Below, in pieces: positions 34,375 to 42,684 of a stretch of DNA of 64,000 nt. The DNA is from CAZYTO01 sp964650405 (GTDB lineage Bacteria; Acidobacteriota; Thermoanaerobaculia; Gp7-AA8): NCBI GenBank assembly GCA_964650405.1, contig CAZYTO010000002.1, positions 1 through 64,000 of the forward strand, in the 5' to 3' direction. Under the pieces are notes generated by a model. The model searched no databases and was not told where the DNA came from. It worked only from the letters and a program-made list of their open reading frames with translations. Both the position numbers and the translations under genes were made by a program. Each line of letters opens with the position of its first letter. Position 1 is the stretch's first letter.

Positions 34375-34838
34375 ATGTCGTCGCGGCTGACGCTGCGGGC
34401 GAAGGCCTTGTCCTTCAGCTTCTTCTTCACCGAGGCTGGTTTCACGTCGGCCATCTGCTTGCTCGGTTGTACGAGGGCGCAGGCCACGAGAAACCCGCAG
34501 AGCTCGTCGCAGGCGAAAAGTGCCTTGGCCATGAGCGTCTCGCGCGGCACGTTGGTGTAGGGAGCGTGACCCAGGATGGCGCGGCGGAAGTCCTCGTCGA
34601 AGCCGTGCTCTTCGAGGATCTTCGAGCCGACCCAGGGATGCTGCTCGGCGGTCGGGAACTGCTCATAATCGAAGTCGTGCAGCAGGCCGGCCATGCCCCA
34701 GCGCACGGGGTCTTCCGCGGGCGCGTACTTGCGGGCGCAGGCCTTCATGGCGTGCTCAACGGCCAGGGCGTGCTTTCGCAGCGAGTCGGTCTTCGTGTAT
34801 TCGTGCAGAAGGGCGAGAGCGTCGTCGCGTGTCTTCAC
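34278..34838 (-). CDS. HD-domain metal-dependent phosphohydrolase
   Basis: This 186-residue single HD domain has His ligands at HALAVEHAM (about residue 23-29), the HD pair in GLLHDFDYEQ near residue 54, and GHAPYT near residue 90. Small HD proteins of this type hydrolyse nucleotides or other phosphoesters. The specific substrate is unknown. The start ATG fits the family. The neighbours give no pathway clue. Confidence 0.85.
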   Translation of the reverse strand: MKTRDDALALLHEYTKTDSLRKHALAVEHAMKACARKYAPAEDPVRWGMAGLLHDFDYEQFPTAEQHPWVGSKILEEHGFDEDFRRAILGHAPYTNVPRETLMAKALFACDELCGFLVACALVQPSKQMADVKPASVKKKLKDKAFARSVSRDDIYHGVEELGVDLEEHIAFVREALLEIAPQIGV

Positions 34839-34973
34839 GGGGCAGGCAGTTTACCAAGGGGGCCGAAGGGGAGACGGCGAAGAACTTGCCACGTGACGGC
34901 AGGAAGGAATTGCAACAGTTGAGTCCGAAGTGGAAAAACTTACCAGGGTCGGGCGATGACCCAGCCGAGCTCG

Positions 34974-35057
34974 TCAAGCGGTCGTGATCTTGATCCAAGT
35001 GCCGTAAAACCAGTATTTTCCGTCATCGTGCTCAGCTCGGATCTCCTTGCCGGACAT
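34974..35057 (-). CDS. Possible 27-residue small protein
   Basis: A short frame starting MSGKEIRAEHDDGKYW has GGAG seven bases before its ATG and a plausible mixed composition ending in TWIKITTA. No family is recognised. It lies in a 630-nt gap with no larger gene, divergent from another short frame at 35124. Evidence is limited to the start signal and composition. Confidence 0.25.
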   Translation of the reverse strand: MSGKEIRAEHDDGKYWFYGTWIKITTA

Positions 35058-35123
35058 GGCTTTACTCCGTAATAACTCACTCCGCAACCGATTGGCGTGC
35101 ATCCTGCAGTAGGGGAGGGCACG

Positions 35124-35249
35124 ATGAAAGTGGTTTCGATAAACTCGAAGCCGTGCTTGCGCGGATCCAACCTGAACCGTCCGCGCCTAGTGGCCGCTGC
35201 GGGCTCCCTCCTAAACTATTGGACCGATTTTGGACGATTAATCACTTAG
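35124..35249 (+). CDS. Possible 41-residue small protein
   Basis: A short frame starting MKVVSINSKPCLRG follows a strong GGGGAGG (35112-35118) by five bases and ends FGRLIT. It has one Cys and no recognised family. The surrounding 630-nt gap is otherwise empty up to the heptamer tract, and its composition is less GC-rich than the genes around it. It may be a small regulatory peptide or chance. Confidence 0.25.
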   Translation: MKVVSINSKPCLRGSNLNRPRLVAAAGSLLNYWTDFGRLIT

Positions 35250-35373
35250 CTTCCTTGAATCCTGCCAACTGGCCGCAGCGGTCCAGCCCTACGATGCATC
35301 ACGAGCGGAGCCGAAAGGCTCCGCAAGTGTTTTTGGGGAGAAACCGGTGCGCCGCGGGTAACGGCTGGGGCGC

Positions 35374-35450
35374 GGCACTCGGCACTCAGCACTCGGCACT
35401 CAGCACTCGGCACTCAGCACTCGGCACTCGGCACTCGGCACTCGGCACTC
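35374..35450. repeat. 7-bp tandem repeat, unit GGCACTC/AGCACTC
   Basis: Eleven perfect-register 7-bp units alternate GGCACTC and AGCACTC, ending 16 nt before the polA start. It probably covers or adjoins the polA promoter. ATATAAT right after the tract (35450-35456) looks like a -10 box but lies too close to the start codon for an ordinary leader. Confidence 0.9.
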
Positions 35451-35466
35451 ATATAATCCCGCCTCC

Positions 35467-38136
35467 ATGCCGGCGAAGAAGCGCCCGTCTCTCTTCATCG
35501 TTGACGGCTCGAACAACATCTACCGCTCGTACTACGCGATCCGCAATCTGACGAACTCCGCCGGGCTTGCCACGAACGCGGTCTACGGCTTCACCACGAT
35601 GCTGCGGAAGATGCTGAAGGACCACGATCCCGATTGCGTGGCCGTGGCCTTCGACGTGAGCGGGGCGAAGACGCGCCATGAGGCCTTCGCCGACTACAAG
35701 AAGGACCGCCGGCCGATGCCGGACGACCTGGCGGTGCAGTTGCCCTTCGTGGACGAGATCCTCGACGGTCTCGGCATTCCGAAGATCACGGTCGAGGACT
35801 GGGAAGCGGACGACCTGATCGGATCGCTGGCCTGCAATGCCCGCGAACGCGGCTACGACGTGGTGATCGCCACCTCGGACAAGGACTTCTTCCAGCTCGT
35901 CGGCGACGGCATCCGGCTCTATCACACGGGCCGCGAGGTCATGTACGACGCTCCGGGCGTTGCCGAGGTCTTCGGACTGCCGCCGGAGAAGGTGGTCGAC
36001 GTCATGGCCATCTGGGGCGACGCCATCGACAACATCCCCGGCGTTCCCGGCATCGGTGAGAAGGGCGCCAAGGGCCTCATCCAGCAGTTCGGGTCCCTGG
36101 AGGGCGTCTACGAGCACCTGGACGAGCTGAAGCCGGCCCAGCGCAAGAAGCTCGAGGAGAACCGCGAGAAGGCGTTCCTCTCCCGCGAGCTGGCCACGAT
36201 CAAGCGCGACCTGAGCATCGAGACCATCGAGTTCGACTCGCTGAAGCGCCGCGATCCGGACCGCCCGAAGCTGCACGACGTCTTCTCGCGGCTCGAGTTC
36301 GCGTCGCTGATGCAGGAGTACCTGCCGGAAGCGCCGCCGGTGGAGCGGGAGACGCGCATCGCCACGAGCGCCGAGGAGATCCGGGAGCTGGCCGAGCCCT
36401 ACGAAGGAAACGACGAGCCCCTGGCACTGTGGATCGAGAGCATCACGCCTGATGGATTCGACGCTCTCCTGGCGGCCTCACTGGCGCGCACGCAGTCGGA
36501 GTCGCTCATCATTCCGATCGCTCCCGGCTATGGCGGCAATGAAGCCATGTCGGCGGAACTGAAACGGCTGCTGGCCTCCGGCCGCGTCTTCGTCGCGCAC
36601 GACATCAAGCTGCTCATGCGGCGGCTGGCCGCAAACGGCTGGCCCCTGCCGCGACGGTTCGGCGACACGATGATCATGTCCTACGTGATCAACCCCGGTC
36701 TGCCCAGCCACTCGCTGGAGAACGTCATCCGCGATCGTCTGAAGCAGGATGTGCTGACCCGCAAGGACCTGCAGAAGACCGCGCCGCTGTTCGCGCTCGA
36801 CCACGAGATCGGCTCCTCCGCCATCGGTCCCTACCAGGCATACCTCGGCGAGAAGCCCGCACTGGCCGTGGCGCTGTCCGCCGCGCTCGAGCCGGAGCTG
36901 CGCCGCGATCAGTCGCTGGTGAAGATCTATGAGACGATCGAGCTGCCGCTCATCCCCGTGCTCGAGCGGATGGAGGAGCGCGGCATCCGCATCGACGCCT
37001 CTCTGCTCCGGAGCATGTCGCAGACGATGGGCGCGCAGCTCGGCGAGCTGGAAACGCAGATCTACAAGGAGGCGGGTACCGAGTTCAACATCAACTCGCC
37101 CCAGCAGCTCGCCCACATCCTCTTCGAGAAGCTGCAGTATCCGGTGGTCAAGAAGACGAAGGGGACGAAGGCGTACTCCACGGCCGTGGACGTGCTGGAG
37201 GAGCTGGCCGGCCACGGCTTCGCCGTCCCGCAGCTCATCCTCCAGCACCGCGAGCTCTTCAAGCTGAAGTCGACCTACATCGACGCGCTGCCGCAGCTCG
37301 TCGACGCCAACGGTCGCGTGCACACCTCCTTCAACCAGGCCGTGGCCGCGACGGGGCGGCTGTCGTCGTCCGATCCGAACCTGCAGAACATCCCCATCCG
37401 CACGGAGCTGGGGCGGTCGATCCGCAAGGCCTTCATCGCCGGCGACGGGAACGTGCTCATCGCCGCCGACTACTCGCAGGTCGAGCTGCGCATCCTCGCG
37501 CATTTCACGCAGGACGCGGACCTCATCGAGACATTCCGGCGCGGCGCGGACATCCACCGGGCCACGGCGGCGAAGATGTTCAACATCGCCGAGGCGAAGG
37601 TCACGCACGACCAGCGCCGCGCCGCCAAGACGATCAACTTCGGCGTGCTGTACGGCATGTCGGCTTTCCGCCTCTCGAACGAGCTCGGGATCACCGGCAC
37701 GCAGGCCAAGGAATTCATCGACGCCTACTTCTCCCGCTACCCGACCATCCACCAGTATCTCGACAGCACCCTCGAGGCGGCGCGGGCGACGGGAAAGGTG
37801 ACGACGCTGTTCGGGCGCGTGCGGTACATCCCGGAGATCCACAACAAGTCGTTCACCGTCCGCGGCAATGCGGAACGGATGGCCACGAATGCGCCCATCC
37901 AGGGAACGGCCGCGGACATCCTGAAGCTGGCCATGATCGCCCTCGACGGCAAACTTCGCGACGGCGTGCAGATGCTCCTGACGGTTCACGACGAGATCGT
38001 CATCGAAGCCCCCGAGGCGCGGGCGGAAGAGGTGGCGGGGATCGTGAAAGAGACCATGGAGAACATCTTCCCGCTGGCTGTGCCGCTGGCGGTGGACACG
38101 CATTGGGGGCGCAGTTGGTACGAGGCGAAGGAGTAG
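35467..38136 (+). CDS. polA: DNA polymerase I
   Basis: This 889-residue Pol I has three regions. The N-terminal 5'-3' nuclease (residues 1-290) has FIVDGSNNIYRSYYA, WEADDLIG, TSDKDFFQL and GVPGIGEKGAK. The middle 3'-5' exonuclease-like domain (about 300-480) has lost its metal ligands: the usual D-x-E is WIES, and the second motif is AHDIKLL. The polymerase domain has D668 in DYSQVELR, RRAAKTINFGVLYG, and D842 in VHDEI. It therefore probably lacks proofreading, like Taq polymerase. It fills Okazaki gaps and repair patches. A long heptamer tract lies directly upstream. Confidence 0.95.
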   Translation: MPAKKRPSLFIVDGSNNIYRSYYAIRNLTNSAGLATNAVYGFTTMLRKMLKDHDPDCVAVAFDVSGAKTRHEAFADYKKDRRPMPDDLAVQLPFVDEILDGLGIPKITVEDWEADDLIGSLACNARERGYDVVIATSDKDFFQLVGDGIRLYHTGREVMYDAPGVAEVFGLPPEKVVDVMAIWGDAIDNIPGVPGIGEKGAKGLIQQFGSLEGVYEHLDELKPAQRKKLEENREKAFLSRELATIKRDLSIETIEFDSLKRRDPDRPKLHDVFSRLEFASLMQEYLPEAPPVERETRIATSAEEIRELAEPYEGNDEPLALWIESITPDGFDALLAASLARTQSESLIIPIAPGYGGNEAMSAELKRLLASGRVFVAHDIKLLMRRLAANGWPLPRRFGDTMIMSYVINPGLPSHSLENVIRDRLKQDVLTRKDLQKTAPLFALDHEIGSSAIGPYQAYLGEKPALAVALSAALEPELRRDQSLVKIYETIELPLIPVLERMEERGIRIDASLLRSMSQTMGAQLGELETQIYKEAGTEFNINSPQQLAHILFEKLQYPVVKKTKGTKAYSTAVDVLEELAGHGFAVPQLILQHRELFKLKSTYIDALPQLVDANGRVHTSFNQAVAATGRLSSSDPNLQNIPIRTELGRSIRKAFIAGDGNVLIAADYSQVELRILAHFTQDADLIETFRRGADIHRATAAKMFNIAEAKVTHDQRRAAKTINFGVLYGMSAFRLSNELGITGTQAKEFIDAYFSRYPTIHQYLDSTLEAARATGKVTTLFGRVRYIPEIHNKSFTVRGNAERMATNAPIQGTAADILKLAMIALDGKLRDGVQMLLTVHDEIVIEAPEARAEEVAGIVKETMENIFPLAVPLAVDTHWGRSWYEAKE

Positions 38137-38139
38137 GGC

Positions 38140-38194
38140 GAGTGCTGAGTGCCGAGTGCCGAGCCGGCATGAGGCATGAGTGATGAGGCATGAG
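38140..38194. repeat. 7-bp tandem repeats, GAGTGCC then GCATGAG
   Basis: Three GAGTGCY units (38140-38160) are followed after a short break by GCATGAG, GCATGAG, TGATGAG, GCATGAG (38167-38194). The second array contains the start codon and first codons of the lipoprotein gene, so any change in copy number would shift its translation start. Confidence 0.7.
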
Positions 38195-38935
38195 AGGGCA
38201 GCCCTTCTGGCCGCCCTGCTCCTTGCGAGCTGCCAGGCGCCTTCGAAGCCGCCGCCCCCTCCTCCCTCCGGGCCTCAGATCAAGGCGACGGTCCTCACGA
38301 TCACGACGGTTCAGCAGCCGGGGGCGCACACGTTGACGCACACCCTGGTGATTGCCGGTAGTCGTGCCCGGAGCAGCGATGAGCTCGATCATTGGCGTCT
38401 CTTCGATCTGGCCAAGGGCGAGGTGCTGTTCGTCGACGACGTCGCAAAGACGTACCGGCGCGCTTCGCTCGAGTCGCTCGTCTCCGATCGCAGGGACGCA
38501 GACTCGAAGCCGTTGCCGGACAGTGTGCCCCGCGCGCAGTTCACCGTGACGGATGAGACCCGCACGCTCCTGGGCGTGGAAGCGCGCCAGTCCGTCGTCC
38601 GGATGGGTGCGTACCAGCGGCAGCTCTGGATCGCGGAGCATCCGCTCATCCCGCAGGGCCTCTTCGCCATAATGGAGGCGTCGCGGCCGGAGACCACTCC
38701 GCTGGCGGGAGTCATGCGCGAGGTCGACGACGCCCTGTTCGACGTCAAGGGTTTTCCCCTCGCGGAGCACGCAGAGCTGCCGTTCGACAACGAGAAGTGG
38801 ACGCTCGACCGAACGGTCGCGAAGGTAGAGCAACAGAACGTCCCGAAGTCGTTGCTCCGGATCGCTGCGGGATACCGCGACGTCACGAAGACCGCCCCTC
38901 CCGAGCCGGTGAACGGCGACGCAACCGACCCATGA
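38183..38935 (+). CDS. Predicted lipoprotein
   Basis: This 250-residue protein has a lipoprotein signal with the lipobox LLAS-C (C17), followed by a Pro-rich linker (PPPPPP) and a globular domain with regular beta strands (ATVLTITTVQQPG, WRLFDLAKGEVLFVDDVAKTYRR). The layout resembles DUF4412-type lipoproteins, but the match is not firm. The start codon is an ATG (38183) with an adjacent GTG, both within a heptamer repeat. It is convergent with selB. Confidence 0.7.
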   Translation: MRHERAALLAALLLASCQAPSKPPPPPPSGPQIKATVLTITTVQQPGAHTLTHTLVIAGSRARSSDELDHWRLFDLAKGEVLFVDDVAKTYRRASLESLVSDRRDADSKPLPDSVPRAQFTVTDETRTLLGVEARQSVVRMGAYQRQLWIAEHPLIPQGLFAIMEASRPETTPLAGVMREVDDALFDVKGFPLAEHAELPFDNEKWTLDRTVAKVEQQNVPKSLLRIAAGYRDVTKTAPPEPVNGDATDP

Positions 38936-38990
38936 GGCTTCGACCGTCAGCGATCTCCCGCTCGCCGCTCGCCGCCTTCGCGCTCGCGCG

Positions 38991-40889
38991 TCACAGAATC
39001 TGCCGCACGTCCCCGACCCGCTTCGTCACGCCTTCACGGTCGAGCCACTCCAGCAGAGGGATGGCGATCTTCCGGGAGAGGCCGAAAAAGTCCTTGAACT
39101 GTCCGACGTCCATCGTCGTCCCCTTGCGGGCCTGCATGCGCTCGCGGGCCGCGGCCAGTGCGTCCGGGTGGACATAGATGCCCTCCGCCAGGCGCACGAG
39201 CTTTCCCTGTTTCACGAGAAAGCTGATGACGCCTTCGATGACCTTCGGCCTCTGCGTGCGCTCGTTGATCAGCTCGGAGACCGGCGGCGGTGCGAGAGCG
39301 GCCGCAGCGAAGCGCCCTTCGATCATCCGTGCCAGTTCTCCCTCCGCGCCGCCCAGCGTCTTCGAGCGGCCGGGGATGTCGAGGGCGTCGCCGGAGACGG
39401 CGATGATCTTTTCCCGCGCCAGGTCCTGGAGGAGGAAGTTGACGAGCTGGCCGTCCGCGCCCCGCGGCAAGAGCTTCTGCACAAACTCGCCCTTCGGTAC
39501 GTTGACGGCGATCTTGTTCTTCTCGAAGTACCGCATGAGGAAGTCCATCGACCGCTTGCGGAAGTCGGCCAGCACGTCGTGATGGATCCAGCGCCGGTCG
39601 CCGGCGTCGGCGACGTGGGGAAGGTTCTTCAGCTCCTTCGTCAGCGTCTCGACGCGGATGCCGGTGCGGGCCTGCACTTCGCGGATGGTCAGGCCGCGCA
39701 GCCCTTCCAGCCGCGCCGTCAGCTCCACCCGTTCCGGGAGGGAGCCGGCAGCGAGCGTCTGGAGGAGCTCGCCGCGGGTGCCGCGGCTCAGCTTGGGAAG
39801 GTGGGCATCGAGAATCATGCCGCCGCCGATGGTGAACGCAGGCGAGTAGCGGCGGATGACGAACCGGTCGCCGGCCACGGCCACGACGGGCGACTCGAGG
39901 CGGATCTGGACGAAGGCGCTCTGGCCCGCCTTCAGCTCGGCGGTCTCGTCGATGAAGCGGACCGTGCCGAGGAGCTCCGAGGCGAGGTGGTGGAAGCGGA
40001 TGCGCGTCTGCTCCTTCAACGGCTTCACGTTTCCGGCGTCGTCCGCCAGCAGATCGAGCCTCGCCGTGATGACCGATGACGTGCGCAGGGTGTTCGGCGG
40101 GACGAGCTGCTGCCCGCGGTGGAGGCGGTCGAGCGGGATGTCGGCGAGATTGATCGACGTCCGCTCGCCCGCGGAGACCGCGTCGCGCGCCTCTCCGTGG
40201 ACCTGGACGTTACGAGCCCGGCTGCGATCGCCGCCGGGCAGCACTTCGACGTCGCTCTCCACGCTCACCCTCCCCGAGTACGTCGTCCCGGTGACGACCG
40301 AGCCGAAGCCCTTCATCGTGAAGACGCGGTCGATGGGCATGCGGAAGACGCGCGTGGTGGCGTCGCGATCGTCCACCTGGGAGACCGACTGCAGGATCGC
40401 CGCGCGCAGCGCGTCGAGTCCCGCGCCCGTCACACTGCTCACCGATACGATCGGCTTGCCGGCCAGGAAGCTGCCGGCCACCATCTCCTCGACCTCCAGC
40501 CGCACCAGTTCCAGGATGTCGTCTTCCACGAGATCGCGCTTGGTGATGGCCACCAAACCGGTAGGGATGCCGAGAAGCCTGCAGATGGCGAAATGCTCCC
40601 GCGTCTGCGGTTTGATCGACTCGTCGGCGGCAACGACCAGCAGCGCGCTGTCGATCCCGCCGATGCCCGCCAGCATGTTCTTCACGAAACGCTCATGGCC
40701 CGGCACGTCGATGAAGCCGATCTGGTAGTCGTCGGTGAACCAGCTCGCGAAGCCGAGGTCGATGGTGATGCCGCGCTTCTTCTCCTCGGGGAGACGATCC
40801 GTGTCGACACCGGTCAACGCGCGCACGAGCGCCGTCTTGCCATGATCGATGTGGCCGGCGGTTCCGACGATGCGTTTGCGGCGAGCCAT
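38991..40889 (-). CDS. selB: Selenocysteine-specific elongation factor SelB
   Basis: This 632-residue translation GTPase has G1 at residues 12-19 (GHIDHGKT), switch GITIDLGF, DVPGHERFVKN and the G4 motif TKRD. EF-Tu-like beta-barrel domains and C-terminal winged helices follow, as needed to bind the SECIS hairpin (TIREVQARTGI to the C terminus). It delivers Sec-tRNA to UGA codons, so the organism makes selenoproteins. selA, selD and the Sec tRNA are not in the window, and I did not recognise a selenoprotein gene here. Confidence 0.93.
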   Translation of the reverse strand: MARRKRIVGTAGHIDHGKTALVRALTGVDTDRLPEEKKRGITIDLGFASWFTDDYQIGFIDVPGHERFVKNMLAGIGGIDSALLVVAADESIKPQTREHFAICRLLGIPTGLVAITKRDLVEDDILELVRLEVEEMVAGSFLAGKPIVSVSSVTGAGLDALRAAILQSVSQVDDRDATTRVFRMPIDRVFTMKGFGSVVTGTTYSGRVSVESDVEVLPGGDRSRARNVQVHGEARDAVSAGERTSINLADIPLDRLHRGQQLVPPNTLRTSSVITARLDLLADDAGNVKPLKEQTRIRFHHLASELLGTVRFIDETAELKAGQSAFVQIRLESPVVAVAGDRFVIRRYSPAFTIGGGMILDAHLPKLSRGTRGELLQTLAAGSLPERVELTARLEGLRGLTIREVQARTGIRVETLTKELKNLPHVADAGDRRWIHHDVLADFRKRSMDFLMRYFEKNKIAVNVPKGEFVQKLLPRGADGQLVNFLLQDLAREKIIAVSGDALDIPGRSKTLGGAEGELARMIEGRFAAAALAPPPVSELINERTQRPKVIEGVISFLVKQGKLVRLAEGIYVHPDALAAARERMQARKGTTMDVGQFKDFFGLSRKIAIPLLEWLDREGVTKRVGDVRQIL

Positions 40890-40924
40890 CCGGCCGGAGT
40901 CTACCCGACGGAAGAGCGGAGAGT

Positions 40925-41027
40925 GGTTAGGTGAGAGTGGTTAGTGGTTAGAAGAGAGTGGTTCGGCTCCGTGGTCAGCCTAATCCCAACCACCCTAACC
41001 ACTAACCACTAACCACTAACCACTCCC
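40925..41027. repeat. Inverted 7-bp tandem repeats, GTGGTTA and CTAACCA
   Basis: GTGGTTAG-type units at 40923-40951 face four CTAACCA units at 40995-41022, giving a possible long hairpin. The right arm overlaps the stop codon of the DUF72 gene. It lies between two minus-strand genes and may end transcription. Confidence 0.75.
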
Positions 41028-41837
41028 CCTCGTCCCCGGCACCCGCCCATCCTGTCCCAGCGCTTCCTTCAGCTCGCCGGCGTTGACGATGGCCTGGCCG
41101 CGAAAGTGATTGTTCGTGATGACGTAGGTGTCTTTCTCGGTGACCATCCTGCCGATGCGGTCGACCCAGGGCGCAAGCTCTTCCTTCGAGTAGAGATAGT
41201 TGTAGCGCTCCCACGATTCCTCGTGCGCGAACCACTTCTCGTAGTTGCGGCCGTGCAGGCGCACGTAGGCGAGGCCGCCGGTGGTCGTGTCCGACGGTTT
41301 GACCGAGTCATGGAACAGCGGCTGGTCGACGTTCACCCAGGCCACGCCGCGCTCGTCGAGGAAGCGGAAGAACGCGTCGTTCTGGAACGTCGCGTGGCGC
41401 ACTTCGAGTGCCAGCGGATATCCGTCGAAGGCCCGGAAGAGGCGGTCGAGCTTCTCGTGCGACGCTTCCGAGCCTTTGAAGCTCCAGGGGTACTGCAGCA
41501 GCACGGCGCCGAGGCGTCCTGCCTCCATCATCGGGTCGAGATAGGCCCGGAAGGCCTTCACGTCCGCTTCCGGCAGAGCGGTGTCCTCGTGCGTGAATCC
41601 GCGGAAGACCTTCGTCGTGAACCTGAAGTTCCGGTTGGAGGCCACGCGCCGCACCCAGCTCTTCGCGTGCGTGGGCGGCGGGATCCGGTAGAAGGGAGAG
41701 TTGATCTCGATGGTGTCGAAAAACGAGGCCAGGTAGGCCAGCGGATCGAACTTCGAGCCGTGCGGCGGATAGACGGTTCCCTCCCAGTCCTTGTAGCTCC
41801 AGCCGGCGGGTCCGATGCGGAGTTGAGGAGGCGCCAT
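41016..41837 (-). CDS. DUF72 (YecE-like) protein
   Basis: This 273-residue TIM-barrel protein of the DUF72 family begins RIGPAGWSYKDWEGTVYPP, continues with IEINSPFYRIP, and has AYVRLHGRNY and a final helix with NNHFRGQAIVNA. The function is unknown. A link to nuclease-like or iron-sulfur chemistry has been suggested for some members. The ATG at 41837 fits the family. Further upstream in-frame codons would add 50 residues of low quality that cross a palindromic operator-like site. Confidence 0.88.
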   Translation of the reverse strand: MAPPQLRIGPAGWSYKDWEGTVYPPHGSKFDPLAYLASFFDTIEINSPFYRIPPPTHAKSWVRRVASNRNFRFTTKVFRGFTHEDTALPEADVKAFRAYLDPMMEAGRLGAVLLQYPWSFKGSEASHEKLDRLFRAFDGYPLALEVRHATFQNDAFFRFLDERGVAWVNVDQPLFHDSVKPSDTTTGGLAYVRLHGRNYEKWFAHEESWERYNYLYSKEELAPWVDRIGRMVTEKDTYVITNNHFRGQAIVNAGELKEALGQDGRVPGTRGSG

Positions 41838-41865
41838 CGAGAACGTCAACACCTTGACATTTTTA

Positions 41866-41882
41866 TTTGCAACTGTTGCAAA
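41866..41882. promoter_or_regulatory. 17-nt perfect palindrome upstream of the DUF72 gene
   Basis: TTTGCAAC, a central T, then GTTGCAAA forms a perfect 8+1+8 dyad 28 nt upstream of the DUF72 start, in an AT-rich patch. This is the position of an operator. A TTGACA at 41854-41859 lies beside it on the plus strand but lacks a -10 partner. Confidence 0.5.
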
Positions 41883-42116
41883 GTTTGCGGCCGTTTGGCC
41901 ATCTATGCTAAAAGCTGAGCCTACGGATACAAGCGAATGACCTCCATCGGACAGCGAGTGCGTTCCTGGGGATCTTTTTGTATTCGGCACCGGAAGGGGG
42001 TCGATCGGTCAGTCTCTTCGTGATACCAAATGCGGGGACGAGGTCGCGGCACCCCGCGCGTGCTCTGCGCTGCGGCATTACCGTTTCTCAGGAACTCAAC
42101 AGGAGATCATAGGTTC

Positions 42117-42437
42117 ATGGATACATTCAACGACAAGACCCTCAACTGTGCTGATTGCGGAGGGGAATTCGTATTCAGCAAGAACGAACAGGCCTTTTAC
42201 GCAGAGCGAGGTTTCACGAACGAGCCCAAGCGGTGCAAGAACTGCCGCGACAAGCGCAAGACCGCCCGGGACGGTAACGGCGGCGGCGGCCGGGAGCGGC
42301 AGATGGTGAGCGTGACGTGCGATAGCTGCGGAGTCGCGACCGAAGTTCCCTTCACGCCCGTCAGCGGTAAGCCGGTTTACTGCCGCGATTGCTACAACCA
42401 GCGCCGTTCCTCCTCGCGCCCGAACTCCTGGGCCTGA
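42117..42437 (+). CDS. Zinc-ribbon protein with paired CxxC motifs
   Basis: This 106-residue protein carries two zinc-ribbon modules: C-A-D-C...C-K-N-C in the first half (residues 11-42, typical of the zf-trcl ribbon) and C-D-S-C...C-R-D-C in the second (about 68-93), with a basic Gly-rich linker between. Ending in RRSSSRPNSWA, it looks like a small nucleic-acid-binding protein. AGGAG about 10 nt upstream supports the start. A clear intrinsic terminator follows, so it is a monocistronic, probably well-expressed gene. Confidence 0.85.
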   Translation: MDTFNDKTLNCADCGGEFVFSKNEQAFYAERGFTNEPKRCKNCRDKRKTARDGNGGGGRERQMVSVTCDSCGVATEVPFTPVSGKPVYCRDCYNQRRSSSRPNSWA

Positions 42438-42463
42438 GACGGTAACGACAAGAGACAAAACCG

Positions 42464-42497
42464 AACGGCGGCCGCACTCGGCCGCCGTTTTCCTTTT
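42464..42497 (+). terminator. Intrinsic terminator
   Basis: An 11-bp stem, AACGGCGGCCG with its exact complement, closes a CACT loop and is followed by TTTTCCTTTT. This is the clearest Rho-independent terminator in the window and ends the zinc-ribbon gene. Confidence 0.92.
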
Positions 42498-42588
42498 GTG
42501 ATGGATGTCGCCGGCTTGCGATCAAAAGGAATCGAGGATCTCCCTGCCGTACGTGCCAAGTTGGACATCCTGGGCACGACCACAGCTC

Positions 42589-42616
42589 CTCATGCCTCGT
42601 TACTCACGCCTCATGC
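42589..42616. repeat. 7-bp tandem repeat, unit CTCATGC
   Basis: Four 7-bp units (CTCATGC, CTCGTTA, CTCACGC, CTCATGC) lie upstream of the cysteine synthase gene. The unit is the complement of the GCATGAG array at 38167. Confidence 0.6.
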
Positions 42617-42684
42617 TCGCCGGTCTCGAGCCGTGATCGTCGCCGCTTGAATCCAAACCCTCCCGCCCGTAGAATCCGCGCGCC

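Noticed and set aside
38991..40889. A selenoprotein gene or SECIS next to selB
   Set aside because: No in-frame TGA with conserved sequence on both sides was recognised near selB.
41854..41882. Sigma70 promoter from the TTGACA at 41854
   Set aside because: No matching -10 at 16-18 nt, and the next plus-strand gene is over 230 nt away.
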